From the NCBI RefSeq assembly GCF_002395745.1, contig NZ_DGUN01000074.1, positions 1 to 20,692 of the forward strand: DNA of 20,692 nucleotides, written 5' to 3'. The notes beneath the pieces were generated by a model. It was not told where the DNA came from, ran no database searches, and saw nothing but the letters and a program-made list of their open reading frames with translations. Numbering within the stretch: the first letter of the stretch is position 1; every line of letters starts with the position of its first letter. The position numbers and the translations under genes were made by a program. This document shows, piece after piece, positions 1 through 7,498 of this stretch. Source of the stretch: Fibrobacter sp. UBA4309 (GTDB lineage: Bacteria; Fibrobacterota; Fibrobacteria; Fibrobacterales; Fibrobacteraceae).

Positions 1-287
1 TCGCTTTTCTTTTGACCCCTGCGCGCTTCGAATAGTTTGTATGCAATCTCGATTCGCGGGGAAAGCTCGACCGGGTAGAGCCCCTTGTCGGAATCGGGCA
101 TTGTCTTGGGGAGAATCATCGTGTTGCCGAGATCCAGGTCGCATTCCATCGCGCCGTCGAGGGCATCCTTCGCTTGCCTGAGGGCTTCCTCCTGCGTGTC
201 GCCGAACGCGTTCACGTTGGGCAAATCGGGGAACGAAACCACGAAACCCATGTCCTTGTCTTTCTCAATTTTCGCTGCGTAATTCAT
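1..287 (-). CDS. hicB: HicB-family antitoxin (3' end outside window)
   Basis: This is the antitoxin of a type II toxin-antitoxin pair. HicB proteins bind and neutralise the HicA mRNA interferase and usually repress their own operon. Reading from ATG at 287, the first 95 codons show the HicB N-terminal fold: an opening strand MNYAAKIEKD, then the diagnostic block VSFPDLPNVNAFGDTQEEAL (residues 17-36), an alanine-rich helix, and then LSPRIEIAYKLFEARR near the window edge. The C-terminal DNA-binding part and the stop codon lie outside the window. It starts 8 nt after the hicA stop, with AGAGG upstream, so the two are co-transcribed in the order hicA-hicB. The family call rests on the sequence pattern and the toxin neighbour. 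Confidence 0.88.
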   Translation of the reverse strand, partial: MNYAAKIEKDKDMGFVVSFPDLPNVNAFGDTQEEALRQAKDALDGAMECDLDLGNTMILPKTMPDSDKGLYPVELSPRIEIAYKLFEARRGQKKS

Positions 288-295
288 GGATGCCT

Positions 296-472
296 CTACT
301 GGTCAAATTGTTTCAAGATGCGCTTGAGATAGACGCCTTCTATCTCGTGCTTGTTTCGTTGTATGGGAACGGGTCGCTTGCCTTGCTTCACGAATATGTG
401 GTGGTCACCGCTGATTCGCCCTAGTTCCCAACCTCTTTTCTTTGCGTAGTTGCAGATTTCTTTAAACTTCAT
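296..472 (-). CDS. hicA: HicA-family mRNA interferase toxin
   Basis: This 58-residue protein has the length and pattern of HicA toxins, small double-stranded-RNA-binding-fold RNases that cleave mRNA and stop growth when HicB is lost. Visible features are the opening KFKEICNYAKKRGWEL, the turn GDHHIFVK (residues 22-29) with the His that is catalytic in the family (H24 or H25), then basic KRPVPIQRNKHEIEG and the terminal helix YLKRILKQF. It is the first gene of the pair with hicB. A strong promoter puts the likely transcription start at or within a few bases of the ATG, so the toxin may be translated from a leaderless or nearly leaderless message. No Shine-Dalgarno sequence is visible. Confidence 0.88.
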   Translation of the reverse strand: MKFKEICNYAKKRGWELGRISGDHHIFVKQGKRPVPIQRNKHEIEGVYLKRILKQFDQ

Positions 473-477
473 AGGTT

Positions 478-506
478 AAAATACAATATATTTGTTTAAT
501 TGTCAA
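478..506 (-). promoter_or_regulatory. Promoter of hicAB
   Basis: On the minus strand a perfect -35 TTGACA (501-506) is followed after exactly 17 nt by TATTTT (478-483). The expected start of transcription falls at about 470-473, where the hicA ATG begins (472). The surrounding 60 bp are very AT-rich. No separate operator was identified. Confidence 0.75.
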
Positions 507-544
507 TATAAAGATTTATAGAAATATGGCGAGCAACTCTATTT

Positions 545-709
545 TCACCCCTTTTTCACCAATATTTGGATATCAAGCAGCTTTTCCCAGTCTGCTTTGG
601 TTCGCTTTTCGCGGGGGATACTCCAGAAGTTTTTCCAGATTTCGTTGTTTAGGGAATCGATTTCGGCGGCTTCGGCGTCGGTGACGGTGCCATTGGCAGT
701 ACTGTACAT
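545..709 (-). CDS. Small hypothetical protein (54 aa)
   Basis: This 54-residue protein is not recognised. The start at 709 is chosen over an in-frame ATG further upstream (778) because an excellent ribosome-binding site AAAGGAG lies 7 nt before it. The protein is hydrophilic and mostly helical in character, with an acidic N-terminal third (TVTDAEAAEIDSLNNEIW) and a basic middle (SIPREKRTKADWEKL). It has no membrane segment and no cysteines. It lies 72 nt upstream of hicA on the same strand, but hicA has its own promoter, so the two are probably separate units. A promoter may lie in the 770-790 region on the minus strand (TTGACA read at 784-789 with only a poor -10). It could be a small regulatory or phage-related protein; the sequence does not decide. 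Confidence 0.5.
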   Translation of the reverse strand: MYSTANGTVTDAEAAEIDSLNNEIWKNFWSIPREKRTKADWEKLLDIQILVKKG

Positions 710-841
710 TCTGTGCTCCTTTCTGCGTACAAGCTTTTTAAACGCAGATGTTTTATCTAAAACTACACTTTTGTGCACTACTTGTCAAGAGGTGAAAATG
801 GTTTTTTTCAAATGCACCGAAAGTCAATATTTTTTTCGCAG

Positions 842-874
842 TGTCACTTTACTGACAGCATAAAAACTTATATT
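842..874 (+). promoter_or_regulatory. Candidate hsd operon promoter with inverted repeat
   Basis: A perfect inverted repeat TGTCA-CTTTAC-TGACA (842-857) lies just upstream of TATATT (869-874), a good -10 about 40 nt before the hsdR start. The best -35 at 17 nt spacing is ACTTTA (846-851), which is poor and lies inside the inverted repeat. This would fit an activator- or repressor-dependent promoter, but no regulator gene is seen beside it. The 204 nt between 710 and 913 otherwise hold no gene. Confidence 0.3.
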
Positions 875-913
875 CTCGAAGAGCGGTTTATACACACAAG
901 CGATATTGTTTTT

Positions 914-3900
914 ATGCCAGGTCTTTTTACGGAAGCGACGCGCGTTCAACTGACTGCGATTCAGCATTTGGCTCGCATCGGCTATACGTATTTGGGCAAA
1001 ATTTCGGAGTCCGACGCATCTAGTAAAACATCGTCAATTCCTTATGACCCGGAAACAAATATTCTTGTGGACATTTTCGCGGAGCAGTTCAAGAAGTTGA
1101 ATCCGACTGCGACTGTCTCTGCGCAAAGCATTCTTTCGGACATTCAGAAGGAATTGGATGACGACGATTTGGGCCAGCAGTTCTACAAGCGCTTGACCAG
1201 CTATTCTCCGCTTCGCTTGGTGGATTTTGAACGCCCGGAAAACAACACTTACCATTGCACGGCGGAATTCACTTGCCGCAATGGTGACGAAAATTTCCGC
1301 CCCGATATTACGTTGTTCATCAACGGGCTCCCACTCGTGTTTATCGAGGTCAAGAAGCCGAACAACGTAGGCGGCATGGTGGCCGAAAGCAAGCGGATGA
1401 ACGACGAGCGGTTCCCGAAGAAAAAGTTCCGTCGCTTTATCAACATCACGCAGTTGATGATTTTCTCCAACAACATGGAGTACGATGCCAAGGGCGGTGT
1501 TGTTCCGATTGAAGGCGTGTTCTATTGCACGGCGGCGAAAAACGAAGCGCGTTTCAACTGCTTTAGGGAAGAAAACCCCAAGCGTGCGGCGATTGCTCCG
1601 TTCCACGCCAATTATCCTTATCTGCCGATTCCTGCGGATCTCGAAAAGAGAGTCCTGATGGATTTCAATGTTCCGGTCTTGAAAGAGAATCCGGAATACA
1701 AGACGAATTTAGACATCAACACGCCCACGAACCGCGTGCTTACTTCTATGGTGAGCCCGGAGCGTTTGCTCTTTTTGCTCAAGTATGGCATTGCTTACTT
1801 GCATGTTGAAAAGGAGAAGGATGGCCAAATTGAGAGCCGCCACGAAAAGCACATCATGCGTTACCAGCAATTTTTTGCGGCCATGATTATCCGTGAAAAA
1901 CTGGCAGCGGGTGCAACGTCTGGCATTGTGTGGCATACGCAGGGCTCGGGCAAGACGGCGCTTTCTTTCCACTTGAGCAAAGTCCTCAAGGATTATTACG
2001 CCAAGCAGAACAAGGTTGCCAAATTCTACTTTATTGTAGATCGTCTGGATTTGCTGGAGCAGGCGACCGAAGAATTGAGCAATCGTGGCCTCAAGGTGAC
2101 AACGGCAAATTCCCGCACGGAACTCATGGAACAGTTCCGCACGCAGCAGGCCTTGCAGGGCAGCGCCGGTGTTGATGAAATTACCGTGGTGAACATCCAG
2201 AAGTTTGAAAATGACACCGAGAAAGTGGAAATCCCGAATTACGCCACGAATTTGCAACGCGTGTTCATTATGGACGAAGCGCATCGCGGCTACAAACCGG
2301 GCGGATGTTTCCTTTCGAACCTTTTCAATGCCGACAAGAACGCCATCAAGATTGCACTTACCGGCACACCGCTCATCGGGAGTGAAAAGGCGAGCTGCAA
2401 GGTCTTTGGCGATTACTTCCACACGTATTATTACGACCGTTCCATTCAAGACGGCTACACGCTAAAGATTATCCGCGAAGATATCGAAACCAGTTACCGC
2501 AAAAAGCTGAACGATGCTTACGAAAGCGTGCAGAAACTGGTGGAGAAGGGTTCTGTCTCGAAGGACATGATTATTCGGCACCCCACATACGTGAAGGCGT
2601 TGCTCCGCTACATCATCAACGATTTGGTGAAGTTCCGTGCCATGCAGGGCGACAACGACCTTGGCGGCATGATTATTGCTGAATCTTCGGAACAGGCACG
2701 AAACTTGTACAAGTTCTTCAACGAGATTCAGGACGAACTCAATGAAAACCGCATCCAGAAAATCAACTTGAAAGCGGGCCTGATTCTTTTCGATAGCGAT
2801 GACAAGGAAACCCGCAAGCAGATTATCAACGATTTCAAGAAGAACTACACGATTGATATTCTGATTGTTTACAACATGTTGCTGACGGGCTTTGATGCAC
2901 CGCGTCTTAAGCGATTGTATTTCGGTCGAAAAATCGAAGATCATAATTTGTTGCAGGCAATTACTCGTGTGAATCGCCCGTACAAGAACATGAAACGCGG
3001 ATTCTTGATTGACTTTGCCGACATCAAGAAGAATTTCGACGAGACCAATGCCGCGTATTTGCAGGAACTGAACCGCTATAATGATGCCGATACTGACCCG
3101 GACGATAACTTGCCCGATATGTACAATCAGGTCATGGAAGACAAGGACGCCCTTATCAACCACATGAAGGTGGCACGTCAGGCTCTGTTCAGTTATACTA
3201 CCGACAACGCGGAAGTTTTCTCTACAGAAATTTCTAGCCTTGAAGACAAGAAGGTTCTGATTGAACTGCGCAAGGCCTTGGAACTCGCCAAGGATGCGAT
3301 GAACCTTGTGCGCACTTTCGGTGACGAGGCCCTTAAAAAGGACTTTGAAAAGCTGAACATCGAAAAGTTGCCGCTCATGCTTTCGGAAGTGAACCACCGC
3401 ATTGCGATGATTAACCAGAAAGAGGCGTGGACCAACAGCGAGGCGACGCAGTTTGCCGTGAACGAAGCCATGATGAACATTGAGTTCAACTTTAGCTGCA
3501 TTGGCACTGAAGAACTGAAAATCATCGACAACGGCACGGAACTGCGTGAAAAATACAAACGCGCACTCCGCGGGTTCCTGGACAACTTCGACCACGAAGA
3601 CCCCGTATTTGTTGAATTGGAACAGGAGTTCAAGCGCATCTTTGACAAGCACGGCTTTACCCCGGAAAACCTTGCCGTTTATAACGAGCAGAACCAGGCG
3701 ATGAACGACATCCTCAAACGCCTCGAAGAACTCCGCAAGGCGAACGACGCCCTTTTGCGCAAGTACAACGGCGACACGAAATTTGCCTACGTTCACAAGC
3801 GCATCCGCGAAGAGAACAAGGCACGCGAACCCAAGCATCAGGCTCCGATTATCTCAAAGTTCGACGAAGAAATTGTGCAGGCTCTTTTGACGATTAAGGG

Positions 3901-4099
3901 AACGATTGACGCAAAAGTTTTCGACCGCAACGACATCCTTAAACAGGACGCCTACTTTGGCAAGACCGTGATGAAAGAGATTGCGGACGGACTCGCGCAC
4001 TTCCCGCAAATCAAGCCCGAAATGCCCGATTATCTGTTTATCCAACAGCGCATCGCCAAGCAGTACATGAATCAGTATAACGCCTACTACGGAAATTAA
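914..4099 (+). CDS. hsdR: Type I restriction enzyme R subunit (HsdR)
   Basis: This is the motor and nuclease subunit of a type I restriction-modification complex. It translocates DNA using ATP and cleaves when the unmethylated target is bound. From ATG 914 the protein is 1061 residues, normal for HsdR. The N-terminal PD-(D/E)xK nuclease shows RPDITLF with D131 and IEVKK with E145 and K147. The SF2 motor follows with Walker A GSGKT (344-348), DEAH box MDEAHRG (454-457), motif III ALTGTPL and motif VI QAITRVNRPYK. A helical C-terminal part, used in the family to contact HsdM, follows. The same frame extends 47 codons upstream, but that stretch (HYLSRGENGFFQM) lacks family character and FTEATRVQLTAIQHLA is the usual beginning, so 914 is preferred although no clear ribosome-binding site is visible. 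The stop is followed directly by hsdM. Confidence 0.95.
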   Translation: MPGLFTEATRVQLTAIQHLARIGYTYLGKISESDASSKTSSIPYDPETNILVDIFAEQFKKLNPTATVSAQSILSDIQKELDDDDLGQQFYKRLTSYSPLRLVDFERPENNTYHCTAEFTCRNGDENFRPDITLFINGLPLVFIEVKKPNNVGGMVAESKRMNDERFPKKKFRRFINITQLMIFSNNMEYDAKGGVVPIEGVFYCTAAKNEARFNCFREENPKRAAIAPFHANYPYLPIPADLEKRVLMDFNVPVLKENPEYKTNLDINTPTNRVLTSMVSPERLLFLLKYGIAYLHVEKEKDGQIESRHEKHIMRYQQFFAAMIIREKLAAGATSGIVWHTQGSGKTALSFHLSKVLKDYYAKQNKVAKFYFIVDRLDLLEQATEELSNRGLKVTTANSRTELMEQFRTQQALQGSAGVDEITVVNIQKFENDTEKVEIPNYATNLQRVFIMDEAHRGYKPGGCFLSNLFNADKNAIKIALTGTPLIGSEKASCKVFGDYFHTYYYDRSIQDGYTLKIIREDIETSYRKKLNDAYESVQKLVEKGSVSKDMIIRHPTYVKALLRYIINDLVKFRAMQGDNDLGGMIIAESSEQARNLYKFFNEIQDELNENRIQKINLKAGLILFDSDDKETRKQIINDFKKNYTIDILIVYNMLLTGFDAPRLKRLYFGRKIEDHNLLQAITRVNRPYKNMKRGFLIDFADIKKNFDETNAAYLQELNRYNDADTDPDDNLPDMYNQVMEDKDALINHMKVARQALFSYTTDNAEVFSTEISSLEDKKVLIELRKALELAKDAMNLVRTFGDEALKKDFEKLNIEKLPLMLSEVNHRIAMINQKEAWTNSEATQFAVNEAMMNIEFNFSCIGTEELKIIDNGTELREKYKRALRGFLDNFDHEDPVFVELEQEFKRIFDKHGFTPENLAVYNEQNQAMNDILKRLEELRKANDALLRKYNGDTKFAYVHKRIREENKAREPKHQAPIISKFDEEIVQALLTIKGTIDAKVFDRNDILKQDAYFGKTVMKEIADGLAHFPQIKPEMPDYLFIQQRIAKQYMNQYNAYYGN

Positions 4100-5749
4100 A
4101 TGAACATCAAAGACAAGACCATTGCCCTTATCGACTCTCTCAAGGCCACTTGCCAGACATACGGCATGGGCAATGACGGCAACGAATACAAGATTATCAC
4201 CCAGGTGTTTTTGTACAAGTTTATGGCCGACAAGTTCGGCTTTGAACTCAAGAAAATCAACGACCCTTGCCTGAAGGCCCTCAAAAAATCCGACAAGTGG
4301 GAAGAGGAATACGCGAAACTCTCCAAGGCCGACCGCGAAAAGGTGAGCCTCTTCTTGCCGCCCGAAGTCCCGGTGTTCAAGCCCGACTACCTGATTGCAA
4401 ACCTCTGGAACAAGCAGGCCAAGGGCGATTTCGACGTCATCTTTGACGAGACCATGGTCGCCATCGCGAAGGACAACCTGGACGTATTCTACACCAAGAC
4501 CGCGCAAGAAACGAAAATCCCCATCTTCGAAAAGCTCACCATCTTCGTGACCGACGACGCCCAGCGTGCAAATTTCGCCCGCGCCCTTGTCGATAAACTC
4601 GTGAACTTCAGCTTCGAAGACGCCTTCGCTGAACACTACGACTTTTTCTCGGACATCTTTGAATACCTGCTCAAGGACTACAACACCGCAGGCGGCGGCA
4701 AGTACGCCGAATATTACACCCCCAAGGCCATCGCGAAAATCATGGCCCGCCTCTTGGTGGGCGACAACGCCGACCTGCACAACGTAGAATGCTACGACCC
4801 CAGCGCAGGCACCGGCACCTTGCTCATGGCGCTCAGCCACCAGATTGGCGAAGACCGCTGCACCATCTTTGCGCAAGACATCTCGCAGCGCAGTAACAAA
4901 ATGCTCAAGCTGAACCTGCTCTTGAACGGACTCGTTTCGAGCCTGGATCACGCCGTGCAGGGCGACACCCTCCTAGAACCCTACCACAAGAGCGACGACG
5001 GCAAGAGCCTCAAGCAGTTCGATTACGTTGTGAGCAATCCGCCCTTCAAGATGGACTTTAGCGACACCCGCGACGACATCGAAAAGAAATGGAATGCCCG
5101 TTTTTGGGCAGGCGTGCCGAAAGTCCCGAACAAGAAAAAGGAGAGCATGGCCATCTACACCTGCTTTATCCAGCACGTGGTAAACAGCATCAAGGCAGGC
5201 GGCAAGGGCGCCATCGTTATCCCCACCGGGTTCATCACCGCGAAATCCGGCATCGAGCACAAAATCCTCGAACGCATCGTTGACGAACACATTGTCTATG
5301 GCGTGGTCAGCATGCCGAGCAACGTATTCGCGAACACCGGCACCAACGTGAGCGTGCTCTTCTTCGACAAGACCCGCAAAAAGACCGACAACGACAAAGT
5401 CACCCTCGTTGACGCAAGCAAACTCGGCAAGGAATACAAGGACGCGAACGGCCTCAAGAAAGTCCGCCTCGAAGACGACGAAATCGAGAAAATCGTGACC
5501 ACCTTCCGCAAGGCCAAAGCCGTCGAAGACTTCAGCGTAGTCGTGACCTACAGCGAAGTCAAGGAAAAAGGCTATAGCCTGAGCGCCGGCCAGTATTTCG
5601 ACATCAAGATAGACTACGTAGATATCACCGCCGACGAATTCAACGCCCAGATGAAAGCCGACACCGAAGAACTCGCCGCCATGTTCGCCGAAAGCCACAA
5701 ACTCGAGAAGGAAATCCAGAAACAACTGAGCAACCTGAAATTCAATTAA
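4100..5749 (+). CDS. hsdM: Type I DNA methyltransferase subunit (HsdM)
   Basis: This N6-adenine methyltransferase subunit forms the HsdM2S modification enzyme and joins HsdR for restriction. It has 549 residues, typical for the family. The N-terminal helical HsdM domain is seen at about residues 1-170 (LIDSLKATCQTYG, VFLYKFMADKFGFEL). The catalytic domain then shows EYYTPKAIAKIMARLL (YYTP 205-208), the SAM-binding motif I DPSAGTGTLL (from D233) and the catalytic motif IV NPPF (313-316). The C-terminal end is a charged helix (KLEKEIQKQLSNL) that usually packs with HsdS. The ATG abuts the hsdR stop codon with zero spacing, which suggests translational coupling. GC content is clearly higher than in hsdS and the genes beyond it. 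Confidence 0.96.
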   Translation: MNIKDKTIALIDSLKATCQTYGMGNDGNEYKIITQVFLYKFMADKFGFELKKINDPCLKALKKSDKWEEEYAKLSKADREKVSLFLPPEVPVFKPDYLIANLWNKQAKGDFDVIFDETMVAIAKDNLDVFYTKTAQETKIPIFEKLTIFVTDDAQRANFARALVDKLVNFSFEDAFAEHYDFFSDIFEYLLKDYNTAGGGKYAEYYTPKAIAKIMARLLVGDNADLHNVECYDPSAGTGTLLMALSHQIGEDRCTIFAQDISQRSNKMLKLNLLLNGLVSSLDHAVQGDTLLEPYHKSDDGKSLKQFDYVVSNPPFKMDFSDTRDDIEKKWNARFWAGVPKVPNKKKESMAIYTCFIQHVVNSIKAGGKGAIVIPTGFITAKSGIEHKILERIVDEHIVYGVVSMPSNVFANTGTNVSVLFFDKTRKKTDNDKVTLVDASKLGKEYKDANGLKKVRLEDDEIEKIVTTFRKAKAVEDFSVVVTYSEVKEKGYSLSAGQYFDIKIDYVDITADEFNAQMKADTEELAAMFAESHKLEKEIQKQLSNLKFN

Positions 5750-5754
5750 AACGA

Positions 5755-5785
5755 TGTCATCCTGGAGCGCAGCGATAGGATTTAG
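5755..5785. repeat. Dispersed GTCATCCTG-type intergenic repeat fragment
   Basis: TGTCATCCTGGAGCGCAGCG followed by ATAGGATTTAG matches the pattern of the short repeat TGTCATCCTGAGCG-nAAG-GATCTAG that is scattered through intergenic regions of some bacteria. It lies between hsdM and the small membrane gene. Similar elements occur at 6103 and 6143. The family assignment is by memory of the pattern. Confidence 0.5.
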
Positions 5786-5797
5786 AAAAGGAGTATT

Positions 5798-6094
5798 ATG
5801 GAAATAGCAACTCTTTGCATTAGTTTATTGTCGTTCTTTGCGGCATTGGCCGCAGTTATAGTTCCTATTGTCATTTTCAAGAAGCAACGAAAATATGATG
5901 AAGAGGCAGAGCAAAGAAGCATAGAGCGAGAGCGTCAAGCAGAACAACGGCGAAAGAAAGAGATTCGTCAGGATGCTCAAGATAGGTTGAAAGCCAAAAG
6001 AGTCGCTAATGAATCTCCTTTAGCGAGACTTGCAGGTGTTACTGAAGAACTTGAAGAAACAACATATTTAGAGATGCGGTCAAAAAGAAGGTAG
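5798..6094 (+). CDS. Small membrane-anchored coiled-coil protein (98 aa)
   Basis: This 98-residue protein is not recognised. Residues 4-27 form one strong hydrophobic segment (ISLLSFFAALAAVIVPIVIF), followed by a highly charged helical region (about 28-70) rich in E, R, K and Q (EEAEQRSIERERQAEQRRKK) that looks like a coiled coil, and a short basic tail. It would sit in the inner membrane with a cytoplasmic helix. An AAAGGAG site lies 6 nt before the ATG. It is inserted between hsdM and hsdS and flanked on both sides by dispersed repeats, so it may be a cargo gene that entered the operon with them. It carries no RM motif. It could help anchor or regulate the complex, but nothing in the sequence shows this. 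Confidence 0.65.
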   Translation: MEIATLCISLLSFFAALAAVIVPIVIFKKQRKYDEEAEQRSIERERQAEQRRKKEIRQDAQDRLKAKRVANESPLARLAGVTEELEETTYLEMRSKRR

Positions 6095-6102
6095 TATGGC
6101 AA

Positions 6103-6135
6103 TGTCATTCCTGGCTTGACCGGGAATCTCCTTTA
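6103..6135. repeat. Dispersed GTCATTCC-type intergenic repeat
   Basis: TGTCATTCCTGGCTTGACC followed by GGGAATCTCC matches the pattern of a short mobile intergenic repeat (GTCATTCC-cGGCTTGACCGGGAATC). It can fold on itself, ATTCCTGG against CCGGGAAT. It lies right after the small membrane gene and before a second repeat of a different subtype. Confidence 0.5.
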
Positions 6136-6142
6136 GAAACAG

Positions 6143-6180
6143 TGTCATTCTGAGCGGAGTACAGGCGTAGTCGAAGAATT
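6143..6180. repeat. Dispersed GTCATTCTGAGCG-type intergenic repeat
   Basis: TGTCATTCTGAGCGGAGTAC followed by AGGCGTAGTCGAAGAATTTG is a longer copy of the same class of repeat as at 5755. It ends 15 nt before the hsdS start, so hsdS has no normal ribosome-binding site upstream, only AT-rich sequence derived from the repeat edge. Confidence 0.55.
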
Positions 6181-6195
6181 TGAAAAAATTTGAAT

Positions 6196-7494
6196 ATGGA
6201 AATGACGAAATATAAATTTGTTGATTTATTAGACAATGAAAAGGGTATCATGCGAGGCCCTTTTGGTGGTGATGTAAAAAAAGAATTTTTTATACCGAAA
6301 TCAGCTTATGCTTTTAAGGTTTATGAACAAGGTGTAGTATACAATAAAGACCCAAACATCGGAAATTATTACATATCAAAAGAAAGATACGAAAAATTAA
6401 AACGTTTTGCCGTGCGCCCCGGAGATATTCTTATTTCGGGCGCAGGAACATTAGGTGAATTATTTGAATTACCCAATGGGATAGAAGAAGGTATTATTAA
6501 TCAAGCTTTAATTCGCATTCGTATTAATGAAAGTTTCGTAGATAAAGAATATTTCAAATTTTATTTTAGTTGGTATGTCAAAGAGGTTGCTTGCAAACAC
6601 GTAGGGGCATCAGTTATTCCCAATTTACCACCCTTAGAAGATTTGAAAAAGATAGATGTATGTATTCCGTCTATTACTGACCAAAAGAAAATAGCCTCTG
6701 TTCTTTCCGCATTAGACGACAAAATTGCCCTGAACAAAAAGATGAACCAGAAACTCGAAGCAATGGCAAAACGCCTATACGACTACTGGTTCGTCCAATA
6801 CGACTTCCCCGACAAAAACGGCCATCCCTACAAAACCACCGGCGGCCCCATGACCTACAACGAAGTCCTCAAAAGAGAAATACCAGAGGGATGGGAAGTG
6901 AAAAAGGTCTCTGATTACGCTGATCTTATAACAAAGGGTACAACTCCATCGACTCTTGGTTTTGATTTTCAGGATACAGGAATAAACTTTGTAAAAGTTG
7001 AATGCATTGAAAATGGTCAAATTCTTCAAGAAAATTTAATGCATATTTCAGAAGAAGCAAATGTCGCCATGAAACGATCTCAACTTCGGAGTAATGATAT
7101 TCTTGTAACAATTGCTGGACGATTAGGCAGTGCAGCAATTGTCTCCGAGCATATATTACCTGCAAATACAAATCAAGCAGTCGCTTTAATTCGTATGAAA
7201 AAGGAATATGGACATCTTGTAAATTACATTTATAGAGTGATTTCATCATCTTCTATGCAAAAAAGATTACAGGGTTCAAACGCTCAATCCATTCAGAAAA
7301 ATCTGACATTACCTATTTTAGGTGATATAGAATTTGTGCAAGATTCTAATTGCGAAATAATAAAGAGATTCAATGAAATAACAAAACCGATATTTCTTAG
7401 GCAACAGGAAAATATTCAAGAAATCACTCGCCTCACCGCCCTCCGCGACAAACTCCTCCCGCTCCTCATGAACGGCCAAGTAGTGGTGGGGTGA
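6196..7494 (+). CDS. hsdS: Type I restriction specificity subunit (HsdS)
   Basis: HsdS chooses the DNA target of the type I enzyme. This 432-residue protein has the usual layout. Target recognition domain 1 covers about residues 1-165 (GPFGGDVKKEF, RPGDILISGAGTLGELFELP). A central conserved helix (about 165-235) contains QKKIASVLSALDDKIALNKK and AKRLYDYWFVQYDFP. Target recognition domain 2 covers about 235-410 (WEVKKVSDYADLITKGTTPS). The tail helix LTALRDKLLPLLMNGQ repeats the central pattern. The recognition domains are AT-rich, while the central and tail helices match hsdM composition, as expected when recognition domains are exchanged between strains. A TTG six bases upstream (6190) is an alternative start; ATG 6196 is preferred. 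No second hsdS or inverted copy is present here. The target sequence cannot be predicted from the protein. Confidence 0.93.
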   Translation: MEMTKYKFVDLLDNEKGIMRGPFGGDVKKEFFIPKSAYAFKVYEQGVVYNKDPNIGNYYISKERYEKLKRFAVRPGDILISGAGTLGELFELPNGIEEGIINQALIRIRINESFVDKEYFKFYFSWYVKEVACKHVGASVIPNLPPLEDLKKIDVCIPSITDQKKIASVLSALDDKIALNKKMNQKLEAMAKRLYDYWFVQYDFPDKNGHPYKTTGGPMTYNEVLKREIPEGWEVKKVSDYADLITKGTTPSTLGFDFQDTGINFVKVECIENGQILQENLMHISEEANVAMKRSQLRSNDILVTIAGRLGSAAIVSEHILPANTNQAVALIRMKKEYGHLVNYIYRVISSSSMQKRLQGSNAQSIQKNLTLPILGDIEFVQDSNCEIIKRFNEITKPIFLRQQENIQEITRLTALRDKLLPLLMNGQVVVG

Positions 7495-7498
7495 ATCT

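Noticed and set aside
798..863. 21-codon frame with GAGGTG before the ATG, a possible leader peptide of hsdR
   Set aside because: It lies upstream of the likely hsdR promoter and has no attenuator-like hairpin after it.
773..913. 47-codon N-terminal extension of HsdR
   Set aside because: The extension lacks family similarity and crosses the candidate promoter and inverted repeat; the family begins near FTEATRVQ.
2462..4951. Long minus-strand open frames opposite hsdR and hsdM (up to 458 codons)
   Set aside because: They arise from codon bias of the real genes on the plus strand. Their translations are rich in V, F and H with no domain motif, and no ribosome-binding site or spacing supports them.
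6196..7494. Phase-variable hsdS inversion system
   Set aside because: There is no second hsdS fragment, no inverted copy and no recombinase nearby.
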